A stretch of DNA of 15,096 nucleotides, from the NCBI GenBank assembly GCA_964525815.1, contig CAZGJQ010000045.1, positions 1 through 15,096 of the forward strand, written 5' to 3'. Below are positions 1 to 7,441 of the stretch, piece after piece (the stretch's first letter is position 1; each line of letters opens with the position of its first letter). Below the pieces are notes generated by a model that saw nothing but the letters and a program-made list of their open reading frames with translations, searched no databases and was not told the DNA's origin. The position numbers were made by a program, and so were the translations under genes. Origin of the DNA: UBA1049 sp964525815 (GTDB taxonomy: Bacteria > Bacillota > Clostridia > Oscillospirales > CAG-382).

Positions 1-146
1 AAACGAATTTTTTTTACATTTTGTAAAGATTGTACAATCGGTTATTTTTAGCTGTTTTTTTTGTGATTTTTTGTCGCATTGCACAAATTATGGTAGTATT
101 ATGTAAAACAAATGGGAATATTATACAATATGTTGTATTTGCAGAA
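1..146. other. AT-rich intergenic stretch downstream of dus
   Basis: No convincing gene lies in these 146 bases. The stretch is strongly AT-rich with several T-runs on the plus strand. It holds an inverted repeat TTTACA-TTT-TGTAAA at 13-27, directly abutted by a perfect 12-bp palindrome GATTGTACAATC at 28-39. A TATAAT hexamer reads on the minus strand at 120-125, but no acceptable -35 box lies 16-18 bases upstream of it. I see no GC-rich hairpin followed by a U-tract that would terminate the dus transcript. The stretch may carry the promoter or operator of the next gene to the left, which is outside the window; that is inference. Confidence 0.5.
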
Positions 147-1097
147 TCATGTAAATATTTCTTCGAGAATCTGTTCTATCTCAGCTTGAGTGCGCACCGA
201 ATTTATTCTGTTTCTTACCGCCGCAGAGCCGTGCATACCCTTAATATAACGGGACAAATGCTTTCTCGCTTCCACCAAAGCACGGCTTCCCTTATCCTCC
301 TCCAACCGCTTGAACTGCAGCTTAATTATATCCGTTCTTTGCTTATTGTCCGGTTCTGTGTACGGTTTACCTGCAAAAAAGGAAGTTATTTCCTCAAAAA
401 CCCAAGGGTTTCCGAACGCAGCTCTGCCTACCATTATTCCGTCGCAGCCGGTCATTATAAGCATTTGCTTTGCGCTCTGCCCGTCCACAATGTCTCCGTT
501 ACCTACCACCGGAACGGAAACGCTTTCCTTAACTTCCTTTATTATACCCCAATCAGCCTTTCCCGAATACATCTGTGTCCTTGTTCTACCGTGCACAAAA
601 ACCGCCGAAGCGCCGTTTTGCTCACATAACCTTGCCACCTCGACCGCATTGACGCTGTTTTCGTCAAACCCCTTGCGTATTTTCACGGTTACCGGTACAT
701 TAACCGCTCCGACAACCTCCTTAACGATCTCCCCGCACAGCACAGGCTGCTTCATCAATGCGCATCCCTCCCGATTTGACACCAGCTTAGGCACGGGGCA
801 GCCCATGTTAACATCAATAAAAGCGGGTCTGTATTCAAGCAAAGCCTCCGCAGCCTTTGCCATTATAAGCGGGCTGCTGCCAAAAATCTGTATTCCTGCG
901 GGGCGCTCGTCCTCACGCAGCCGGGCAAGTATTTTTGTTTTTTTGTCGCCGAATACCGTTGCCTTTGATGAAATCAATTCGGAGCACACGCACTCAGCTC
1001 CGAGCATAACGCAAACGGAGCGAAAAGCATAATCGGTGATACCCGCCATGGGAGCTAAAAATATTCCGTTTTCAAAAACTGTTTTTCCTATTCTCAT
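147..1097 (-). CDS. dusB: tRNA dihydrouridine synthase (DusB type)
   Basis: FMN-dependent enzyme that reduces specific uridines in the tRNA D-loop to dihydrouridine using NADPH; cytoplasmic. The 316 residues match the usual family length. The N-terminal TIM barrel opens with APMAGITD (residues 15-22). The catalytic cysteine is C100 in DVNMGCP (95-101). VHGRTR (168-173), GNGDI (199-203) and MVGRAAFGNPWVF (222-234) form the flavin phosphate and substrate region, followed by a helical C-terminal domain. The start ATG lies two bases after the recG stop (TGATAATG) with no strong Shine-Dalgarno, so translation is probably coupled to recG. It is the last gene of the pgeF-to-dus run visible here. Assignment to the DusB/NifR3 branch is by overall resemblance; the Dus family itself is secure. 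Confidence 0.94.
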   Translation of the reverse strand: MRIGKTVFENGIFLAPMAGITDYAFRSVCVMLGAECVCSELISSKATVFGDKKTKILARLREDERPAGIQIFGSSPLIMAKAAEALLEYRPAFIDVNMGCPVPKLVSNREGCALMKQPVLCGEIVKEVVGAVNVPVTVKIRKGFDENSVNAVEVARLCEQNGASAVFVHGRTRTQMYSGKADWGIIKEVKESVSVPVVGNGDIVDGQSAKQMLIMTGCDGIMVGRAAFGNPWVFEEITSFFAGKPYTEPDNKQRTDIIKLQFKRLEEDKGSRALVEARKHLSRYIKGMHGSAAVRNRINSVRTQAEIEQILEEIFT

Positions 1098-1099
1098 TA

Positions 1100-3154
1100 T
1101 CAGTTAAAGGTCTTCCCGTCTCTTGTTTTTATAAGGAATTTCTCTACCGCTTCCGCCAGCTCTTCCTTCTCGTTTTCCGGATAGTCGTTAAGCATTTTAA
1201 CGGCTTCGCTTGTTTGGCTGATGAGCGTCATATCCGCAATGTCTGCACATTTGAAGCTGATCTCTCCGCTTTGCCGTTCACCGAAGAAGTCTCCCGGACC
1301 GCGCTGCTTCAGGTCGGCTTCCGCAATTTCAAACCCGTCGTTTGTTCTTGTCATAATATCAAGGCGTTCCTTTGTTTTTGCACTCTTGGTATCACTCATA
1401 AGGATACAATATGATTTTGCCCTTCCTCTTCCGATTCTGCCCCGCAGCTGATGGAGCTGGGACAGCCCGAAGCACTCGGCGTTCTCTATAAGCATTACGG
1501 TTGCATTCGGCACATCCACTCCAACCTCCACGACAGTAGTGGATACAAGCACCTTACTGATGCCGGACTCAAACTCCCGCATTTCCCTTTCCTTTGCCTT
1601 ACCGGACAATCTGCCGTGTATAAACCCTATTTTTATATCGCTGAAAACGCTGCTTCTGAGCGTCTCCGCATATGCCTCCACCGCTTTGCGGGGAATATCC
1701 TCGTTCTCCTCCACCAGGGGGCAGATTATGTATGCCTGATGACCAAGCGCTATCTGCTTCCTGATAAACTCATATATTCTGTCCCTGTAATCGCTGCCCA
1801 CCGAATAGGTCTCAATTTTTTGTCTGCCCGGCGGCATCTCGTCCAACAAACTGACCTCTAAATCACCGTAGAGAATCAGGGATAGAGTTCTCGGTATGGG
1901 GGTTGCAGACATGACCAGCGTATGCGCTCTGAGTCTCTCCTTTTCCCCCTTTTCCACAAGAGAGGCTCTTTGCATCACACCGAACCTATGCTGCTCATCG
2001 GTTACGGCAAGCCCCAGAGCTTTATACTCAACATTGCTCTGAATAAGCGCATGGGTTCCCACCGCAACCCTTATGGTGCCGTCTGCTATCGATTTTTTTG
2101 CTTCTTGCTTCTCCTTTTGCTTTAGGCTGCTTGTTAGGAGGCATGTTTCTATCCCAAATGGGGACAGCAGCTCCTTCAATGTCTTGTAGTGCTGATTCGC
2201 AAGAATTTCGGTAGGTGCCATCATCACCGCCTGGTAACCGTTCTTTACCGTGAAGTATATCGCAGCAGCCGCAAGCACGGTCTTACCGCTGCCCACATCC
2301 CCCTGCACCAGCCGCATCATAGGCTTTTCCTTGCATAGGTCGGTTAAAATTTCTTTTACAACCCTTTCCTGAGCTCCTGTTAGCTGAAAGGACAATGACT
2401 CGAAGAATTTTGCTATCCCCGTGCCTTTATAATCCATCAAAGGCGCCTTCATTTCGGTTCCGCTGCTTTTCATTCTGCTCAGTGCAAGCCTATATACAAG
2501 CAGCTCCTCAAAAGCAAGGGTGTGCCTTGCTTTTTTTAAGGATTCACTGTCCGCAGGTATATGCATATTCCGTAAAGCGGTACTAATGTCTGCCAATCCG
2601 AACTGCTTAATAATGCTATCGGGCAGCGTGTTTTTTACCTGCTCGCAAAGGGGCAATACCTGCTTTACCGCATCTGCAACTATTTTTTGGGTCAGTCCCC
2701 TGGTAAGCGGATAAACGGGTATAATGTCCTTGAGCTCTTTGCCTTCATAAACCGCTTCAATAATCGGAGAGAGCATACTGCTCCCAAACAGACCGTGCGT
2801 AATCCTGCCGTATACCCTAAAAACTCTTCCCGTCGCAAGGGATTTTGCAACCCACTTCTGATTGAAGAAAACCAGCTCGACAGAGCCCGTTTCATCGCTT
2901 GCCGTTGTCTTTGTGTATACAAGACCGTTCTTGGAGGTCCGCTCGCTGGGAGGGCTGTCTATGGTTACAACCAGAGAGCATATCTCCCCCTCGGAAGCGG
3001 ATGCTGTCCTTGATACATCTCCCCTGTTCTCGTATGTCCTCGGAAAGAAATATAACAGGTCCTCCGCTCTATTCAGATTCAGAGAGGCAAACGAGGCAGC
3101 CCTCGCCTCGCCTATTCCCTTGAGATAGCGTATCGAAGTATCCCTTTGTAGCAT
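1100..3154 (-). CDS. recG: ATP-dependent DNA helicase RecG
   Basis: Superfamily 2 double-strand DNA translocase that remodels stalled forks, Holliday junctions and R-loops. The 684 residues match the family length of about 680-690. The N-terminal wedge/OB domain covers roughly residues 1-200, including a KGIGEARA-type start (12-19) and the FFPRTYENR segment (36-44) typical of RecG. Helicase motifs follow: Walker A GDVGSGKT (285-292), APTEILA (313-319), motif II DEQH (386-389), motif III SATPIPRT (416-423), STTVVEVGVDVPNA (538-551) and motif VI QLRGRIGRG (569-577). The RecG C-terminal segment with LKQRGPGDFFG (615-625) is intact. The ATG has AAGAAGGG upstream and follows the SbcC-like gene by 13 bases, so the two are surely co-transcribed. 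Placement beside an SbcCD-like pair suggests a shared role in repair or recombination (inference). Confidence 0.98.
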   Translation of the reverse strand: MLQRDTSIRYLKGIGEARAASFASLNLNRAEDLLYFFPRTYENRGDVSRTASASEGEICSLVVTIDSPPSERTSKNGLVYTKTTASDETGSVELVFFNQKWVAKSLATGRVFRVYGRITHGLFGSSMLSPIIEAVYEGKELKDIIPVYPLTRGLTQKIVADAVKQVLPLCEQVKNTLPDSIIKQFGLADISTALRNMHIPADSESLKKARHTLAFEELLVYRLALSRMKSSGTEMKAPLMDYKGTGIAKFFESLSFQLTGAQERVVKEILTDLCKEKPMMRLVQGDVGSGKTVLAAAAIYFTVKNGYQAVMMAPTEILANQHYKTLKELLSPFGIETCLLTSSLKQKEKQEAKKSIADGTIRVAVGTHALIQSNVEYKALGLAVTDEQHRFGVMQRASLVEKGEKERLRAHTLVMSATPIPRTLSLILYGDLEVSLLDEMPPGRQKIETYSVGSDYRDRIYEFIRKQIALGHQAYIICPLVEENEDIPRKAVEAYAETLRSSVFSDIKIGFIHGRLSGKAKEREMREFESGISKVLVSTTVVEVGVDVPNATVMLIENAECFGLSQLHQLRGRIGRGRAKSYCILMSDTKSAKTKERLDIMTRTNDGFEIAEADLKQRGPGDFFGERQSGEISFKCADIADMTLISQTSEAVKMLNDYPENEKEELAEAVEKFLIKTRDGKTFN

Positions 3155-3167
3155 AATAAACCCTTCT

Positions 3168-5348
3168 TTACTTCTGTGTCAGTGACAACTCCGTATAAGT
3201 CTTTCCGGCTGCCTGCAGCAGCTCCTTCTCCCTTTCTCCGCAGGTGAAAATGAATATCTGCGAGCCTGTTTCCGCCTCGGAGAGCAAAATCAGCATAGCC
3301 TCCAGCCTGTCGTCGTCAATTCTTCCGAAGGCATCGTCAAGTATTATCGGCGGATTTATCTCACCGTACAAAAGCCTTATAAGCGCAAGCCTTAGACAAA
3401 GGTATGCGCTGTCCCTTGTTCCCGCCGAAAGATAATCACAGCTCTTTTCACCCGCTTCGTCCGCAAAGCTCATCGCAAGTGCGGTATCCACGGACAGAGC
3501 CTTGTATTTTTCATTGGTAGCTCTGTTGAAAAATTCTCCGGCATATCTGTTTATTCTCGGAGCAACCGTGCTCTTCATATAATCGCTCGCAGCGTTGAGC
3601 TTCTCAATTGCAAGCTCAAGGGATGCGTGCTTACTGTTGTACTCGGTTATTCCTGCTTTTACCGCCTGTAGCTTCCCGGTTATGACCGCAGGGTCGCTTC
3701 CCTTGCCCTCAAGCATTGCCTTCTGCCGCTCGTTTTCCCGCTCTCTGTCCTGATATATCTTCATTTGCTTTGAATAGAAGCTTAGCTCCTTCTCCACCTT
3801 GGACTTTTCCCTCTCCGGCTTCACCGCTCCCGATGCCTCTTCGGCAAGAGCCTCCACATTAACCTCGGAGACCCTTTTTTCAAAGGATTCGCACTTTTCT
3901 CGGTATACAAATTGTTTTTTTGCGATTTTTTGAGCTGCTTCGGATATATACTCTATCTGCTCGTCATAGCTCATTGAATTATCTATGTCCACATATTCGG
4001 AAATGTCCGCTTCCAGCTTTTTCTTTTGCTCCTCCGTTTTTTTAACCAGCTCGGTATAAAGGTCATTTAAAGATATGATTTTTTGCTTTTTATCCGTAAT
4101 TCTTTGCTCTACGAGAGGGTAATCGCTCATTTTTGCCATCAGCTCGCCATACCCAGCGGCATTATGCGTCTTAAAGAGCCTTCGCTGAGCAATAACCGCC
4201 GCTGCAGTAGCTGCTGCCGTTAACACTGCGGGTACAAGCAGCCAAATCAGGAAAGCACCGCCTGCCGCAAGCATTACGGACATCAATGCCGAGGCTATGC
4301 TTGTCATTCTGTAGAGCTTAGCCTTCTTTTTAGCGTTCTCCGCTGTTCTACGGTCTATACTCCCCTCGCTCTGCAGCCTTTCCAGCTCCGACTCCTCACG
4401 GCGCAGATCATCAAAGACCTTTTCCCGTGAGCGGCAATCGGTCTTATACACAGCGTTCTGCGTCATTAACGAATTAATCCTTTGACTGCCGGGCAGCTCC
4501 TTCTTTTTCAGAAGAGCTGCGGTCTCCTGATAATCCTTCTCGGACTGCACCTTATTGCGTTCAAGCTCTCTCAGGTTTGTGAGCCTTAAAAAGGCCTCGT
4601 ACTTGATAATGTTTTTGTGCTCGTCGTTAAGCTCGGCTATGATTCTTCCGTGATCCGAAACAAAACGCTTAGCCTCGGCTATCTTGTCTGAATATGCCTG
4701 TACCTGCCTGTTCACCTCGGACGCCTGTGCGAGCTTTATCTCCAGCTCCTCCCGCTCCTCTTCCAGCTTGGGGATAAGTCCTCTTCCCGCTCTGCCCGAG
4801 AGCATATTCTTTGCTTTAGTGAGCCTCTCAAGCGCCTTTTTTGTATTTATCTTCTCATCGGCGGACATAGCTATATTCTGGAGCTGCTCGGCTATATAGT
4901 CATCTTTGGAAGACGGCAGGGTAAGCTGCCGGAAAAACGCTGTTTTTTCAAAAACCTGCTCGTTCACCCCGAAAAAATACTCCCCGGGCTGAACGCCCGT
5001 GTTAAGCGACCTTCCGCTTCTGGTCTCAAAGACCTCCAGAGCTTCCTTTCCGCTCTGAAGATACTTCCGCTCTATTTTATACCTTCCGCTGTCCGTGCTT
5101 ATGTAAACAGCTCCCTCTGACTGCGGATTGTCCCACGGTGTATAGAGCTTTTTGTCGTTTTCTATAATGCTTTGCATCCTGCCGCTCGTATAGCCGTAAA
5201 ATATAAATTTTATAAAAGCGGCGAGAGTACTCTTCCCGCTCTCATTGGGGGCAGAGAGCAGATTTATTCCGGTTTCAGGCTTAACCTGAATCATTTTCAG
5301 CTTCCCGAAGGAGACTATTTCTATCCTCTCAATGGTTATATTCTTCAT
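3168..5348 (-). CDS. SbcC/Rad50/YhaN-like coiled-coil ATPase with central hydrophobic hairpin
   Basis: Predicted partner ATPase of the SbcD-like nuclease encoded immediately upstream, which its ATG overlaps by four bases (ATGA). The 726 residues are short compared with SbcC (about 1000) or B. subtilis YhaN (about 960). Visible parts are a Walker A APNESGKST (33-41, alanine replacing the usual first glycine), a Q-loop in FFRQL (138-142), a first coiled-coil arm (about 170-345), two adjacent hydrophobic stretches (about 351-387) that could form a membrane hairpin at the arm apex, a second coiled-coil arm (about 400-590), the ABC signature LSAGTRDSAYL (640-650) and Walker B IILDDAFGRID (668-678). 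Where a switch histidine is often found after a beta strand, the sequence reads FTCGERE (701-707), with glycine. A YhaN-like DNA-repair role is inferred; the exact function is unknown. Confidence 0.88.
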   Translation of the reverse strand: MKNITIERIEIVSFGKLKMIQVKPETGINLLSAPNESGKSTLAAFIKFIFYGYTSGRMQSIIENDKKLYTPWDNPQSEGAVYISTDSGRYKIERKYLQSGKEALEVFETRSGRSLNTGVQPGEYFFGVNEQVFEKTAFFRQLTLPSSKDDYIAEQLQNIAMSADEKINTKKALERLTKAKNMLSGRAGRGLIPKLEEEREELEIKLAQASEVNRQVQAYSDKIAEAKRFVSDHGRIIAELNDEHKNIIKYEAFLRLTNLRELERNKVQSEKDYQETAALLKKKELPGSQRINSLMTQNAVYKTDCRSREKVFDDLRREESELERLQSEGSIDRRTAENAKKKAKLYRMTSIASALMSVMLAAGGAFLIWLLVPAVLTAAATAAAVIAQRRLFKTHNAAGYGELMAKMSDYPLVEQRITDKKQKIISLNDLYTELVKKTEEQKKKLEADISEYVDIDNSMSYDEQIEYISEAAQKIAKKQFVYREKCESFEKRVSEVNVEALAEEASGAVKPEREKSKVEKELSFYSKQMKIYQDRERENERQKAMLEGKGSDPAVITGKLQAVKAGITEYNSKHASLELAIEKLNAASDYMKSTVAPRINRYAGEFFNRATNEKYKALSVDTALAMSFADEAGEKSCDYLSAGTRDSAYLCLRLALIRLLYGEINPPIILDDAFGRIDDDRLEAMLILLSEAETGSQIFIFTCGEREKELLQAAGKTYTELSLTQK

Positions 5349-6475
5349 ATCTCATATTCCCCAAAATCAATGACATTCCTCTCGTCAAGTGCGCAGAGCC
5401 CATATTTAAGAGCTTGAAGCGCAATATAATATTCCTCGCTTGCGGGAGTGCAATTATCCATATGCTCCCTCATAAAGCGATAAAACACTCCCTTAAGTGT
5501 GGAGCTTTGCTCCAGCTCTCCGAAATCGGGCTCGAGTGTAGTCCTATCCTTTATCTCCAAGCGGTACGGAAACCCCATTCCCTTACCGATTTCTCCCTCG
5601 GATATAAGAAACCCCTCGGCAACCCTTCCCGTAAGGATTATCCTCAGAGCGGTGTCGCTGTTATAGCTTCGAATCTGTGACCTGATATGCTCGAGTGCCT
5701 GAGCCCTGCTCTGTATTACGTCTATATCTATGCTGATTATCTCGTACCTGCGCTTTGAAAAGGTCTCGAAATTAAGATGTACCTTTCCCTTTTCAACGGT
5801 ACCGTATAAAGCACCCTTGTATCCCGTCTCATCAAATCCCCTGCCCTCTATGCAGCCCGGATATGCGTAATAAACACCGTTCTCGCATAAAACACCGCTC
5901 GGCTTGTGGGCATGACCGAGTGCGATATAATCAAAGCCGGAGGCGGCTATCTCGTTCTTTGTTATCGGACCGTTTGTGGACAGAGGGTTGGAGAGCTCAC
6001 CATGGCAGACTAAAATATTAATCCTGTCCGGATTCTTAATACGGTAACCGACAACCGGGCTCTTAGAATAAACAGCAGTACCGAACCCTACGCCGTAAAC
6101 ATCCACTCCCAGCTCGTCTATGCATACGCACTCCTTTTCCTCTCCGAAAATATGCACATTTTCAGGAAAGTCAATTGTCTTGTACGGAGACGCATCGTTA
6201 TACGGGTCATGGTTACCGGGGGATATGAATATTCTGCATTCCTTCAGCTTACCAAGCTCGCTTACCAGCATCTCCTTTGTGTCTCTTGTAACATATTCGC
6301 AGTCAAAAAGATCCCCGCTGATAAACAGCAGCTCACTCTTCTGCTGCTTTGCAAACATTAATGCGGAGGTGAATGCCGCTCGCAGCTCTCTTTTTCTCTG
6401 CTCCGCCTCCTTAGGGGACACAAGGGAAAAGGGAGAGTCTAAATGTATGTCCGCACAATGAAATATCCTTGCCAT
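5345..6475 (-). CDS. SbcD/YhaO-like metallophosphoesterase, putative DNA repair exonuclease
   Basis: Calcineurin-like nuclease subunit predicted to work with the SbcC/YhaN-like ATPase overlapping its 3' end. The 376 residues show the full metallophosphatase signature: D9 and H11 in CADIHLD (7-13), SGDLFD (53-58), PGNHD (86-90), CHGE (157-160) and GHAH (187-190). These are the residues that bind two metal ions, typically Mn2+, in Mre11/SbcD nucleases. A C-terminal capping domain of about 150 residues follows, including AYPGCIEGRGFDE (208-220). The start ATG is preceded by GGGAGG at a long spacing of about 12 bases; no better in-frame start is visible. The gene lies 24 bases after pgeF. Resemblance is closer to YhaO (COG0420) than to classical SbcD, so I leave the symbol empty. 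Substrate and polarity cannot be told from sequence. Confidence 0.92.
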   Translation of the reverse strand: MARIFHCADIHLDSPFSLVSPKEAEQRKRELRAAFTSALMFAKQQKSELLFISGDLFDCEYVTRDTKEMLVSELGKLKECRIFISPGNHDPYNDASPYKTIDFPENVHIFGEEKECVCIDELGVDVYGVGFGTAVYSKSPVVGYRIKNPDRINILVCHGELSNPLSTNGPITKNEIAASGFDYIALGHAHKPSGVLCENGVYYAYPGCIEGRGFDETGYKGALYGTVEKGKVHLNFETFSKRRYEIISIDIDVIQSRAQALEHIRSQIRSYNSDTALRIILTGRVAEGFLISEGEIGKGMGFPYRLEIKDRTTLEPDFGELEQSSTLKGVFYRFMREHMDNCTPASEEYYIALQALKYGLCALDERNVIDFGEYEI

Positions 6476-6499
6476 ATTAGCTATTTACCTCCCAAAAAA

Positions 6500-7330
6500 C
6501 TATTCTATCACTATCAATGCGCTCATAGTACCCCTGTTCTGTCCGCTTCTGCGGTGGGAGAAGAAATCGCTCTCGTTGCAACAAGTACAAAGGTCTGCCG
6601 AGGATATGTTTTCTTCTTTTATACCGCTCTTTAACAGAATCAGCTCGTTTGCCTTCGTCAAATCCAGGAACAGCTTACCATTGCGGGATGAAAAGCACTG
6701 CTCAAAGGCTCTGCCCGAGCTTATAAAAGCTCCGTAAACCTCCTCGCCTACCTCGTAACAGCAAGAACCTACGCATGGGCCTATCGCTGCAATTATATTA
6801 TCGGCTTGAGCTCCCAAAGAGCGCATTTTTTCAATAGCATTTACGCTTATGCGAGATAGTGTTCCCCTCCAGCCCGCATGAACGGCTGCGCATACCTTAT
6901 TTATATAATCATACAGCAAAACAGGAACGCAATCGGCGGTTCTTATAGATAGGATAAGATTCTTCTCCTTTGTAGCCAGTCCGTCCACTCCCCGCAAAAA
7001 AGGCTGCTTGCTAATTCCCTTGCCCTTGTGGGTGCTGTTTACAATCTCAACGGTTGAAGAATGGGTTTGGTTGCTCCTGCAAATATCCTCCTCGGTCAGT
7101 CCAAAGACATCAGCGGCAAGTGCATGATTCCGTCTTACATTTGCCTGGGTATCTCTTATATCCCCGCCGCCGAGTGCGAAATTAAGGCTCCCGAAAACAC
7201 CCTCGCTTACACCGCCCTGCCGGGTACTGAACATATGCGGAATATTATACGAGTTGAAAAGCGGGCTTATATAATATATAACGCCGTTTTTATCTTTTTT
7301 ACGCAAAAAAGCCTGTCGCAAGAACCTCAC
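6500..7330 (-). CDS. pgeF: Peptidoglycan editing factor PgeF (YfiH/laccase-domain protein)
   Basis: Member of the YfiH family (DUF152), formerly called polyphenol oxidase; the E. coli protein prevents misincorporation of L-Ser in place of L-Ala in muropeptides. The 276 residues carry FSTRQGGVSEG (34-44), NQTHSS (87-92), the metal-site region TADCVPVLL (131-139) with C134, AAVHAGWRGT (148-157) with H151, IGPCVGSCCYEVG (183-195), and the C-terminal DLCTCCNESDFFSHRR (246-261). The longest frame begins with GTG at 7330. A GGTGA motif sits five bases before an in-frame TTG at 7321, which may be the true start. First gene of its operon, with its own promoter in the preceding gap. Presence beside DNA-repair genes has no obvious functional reason. 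Confidence 0.93.
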   Translation of the reverse strand: MRFLRQAFLRKKDKNGVIYYISPLFNSYNIPHMFSTRQGGVSEGVFGSLNFALGGGDIRDTQANVRRNHALAADVFGLTEEDICRSNQTHSSTVEIVNSTHKGKGISKQPFLRGVDGLATKEKNLILSIRTADCVPVLLYDYINKVCAAVHAGWRGTLSRISVNAIEKMRSLGAQADNIIAAIGPCVGSCCYEVGEEVYGAFISSGRAFEQCFSSRNGKLFLDLTKANELILLKSGIKEENISSADLCTCCNESDFFSHRRSGQNRGTMSALIVIE

Positions 7331-7346
7331 CCTAAATTTATTATTT

Positions 7347-7360
7347 GTTATTATAATAAC
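7347..7360. promoter_or_regulatory. 14-bp perfect palindrome over the pgeF -10 box (candidate operator)
   Basis: GTTATTATAATAAC equals its own reverse complement. It covers the predicted -10 hexamer and transcription start of the pgeF operon, the classical position for a repressor operator. In AT-rich DNA such a palindrome is not rare by chance, and no matching second copy was found in this window, so the operator reading is tentative. Confidence 0.35.
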
Positions 7361-7381
7361 TTAAATGCTGATTATTTTCAA
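7353..7381 (-). promoter_or_regulatory. Sigma-A promoter of the pgeF-sbcD-sbcC-recG-dus operon
   Basis: On the minus strand, TTGAAA (7376-7381) is separated by exactly 17 bases from TATTAT (7353-7358), close to the TTGACA/TATAAT consensus. A start near 7346 would leave a leader of only about 16-25 bases before the GTG or TTG start of pgeF. It lies just downstream of the icd terminator, as expected for the first promoter of a new operon. Read from sequence only. Confidence 0.7.
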
Positions 7382-7388
7382 GAGAAAC

Positions 7389-7425
7389 AAAAAAAAAAAT
7401 AAAAACACCCGGAATAAATCCGGGC
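7389..7425 (-). terminator. Intrinsic terminator of the citrate synthase-aconitase-icd operon
   Basis: Reading on the minus strand from 7425, the arm GCCCGG is followed by a short A/T loop and the complementary arm CCGGGT. After one G comes TTTTTA and then eleven T residues (7389-7399). A GC-rich stem of five G-C pairs (plus a terminal G-U pair) next to a long U-tract is a textbook Rho-independent terminator. It begins about 16 bases after the icd stop codon. There is no T-run on the other side, so it acts in one direction. Confidence 0.93.
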
Positions 7426-7441
7426 ATTCTTATAATCCTTA

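Noticed and set aside
14..79. Minus-strand 21-codon lysine-rich frame downstream of dus
   Set aside because: No Shine-Dalgarno before its ATG, and lysine-rich translation is expected from A-rich DNA.
120..125. TATAAT hexamer on the minus strand as promoter for the next gene
   Set aside because: The only TTGCAA-like -35 is 13 bases away, too close; a 17-base spacing gives GATTCT. Mentioned under the gap but not called as a promoter.
30..629. Plus-strand open frame of 199 codons running from the left gap into dus
   Set aside because: It has no ribosome binding site, no recognisable domain, and most of it lies antisense to the well-supported dus gene.
310..1032. Plus-strand open frame of 240 codons inside dus
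   Set aside because: Antisense shadow of a conserved gene; composition rich in Ser/Pro/Thr and no family resemblance.
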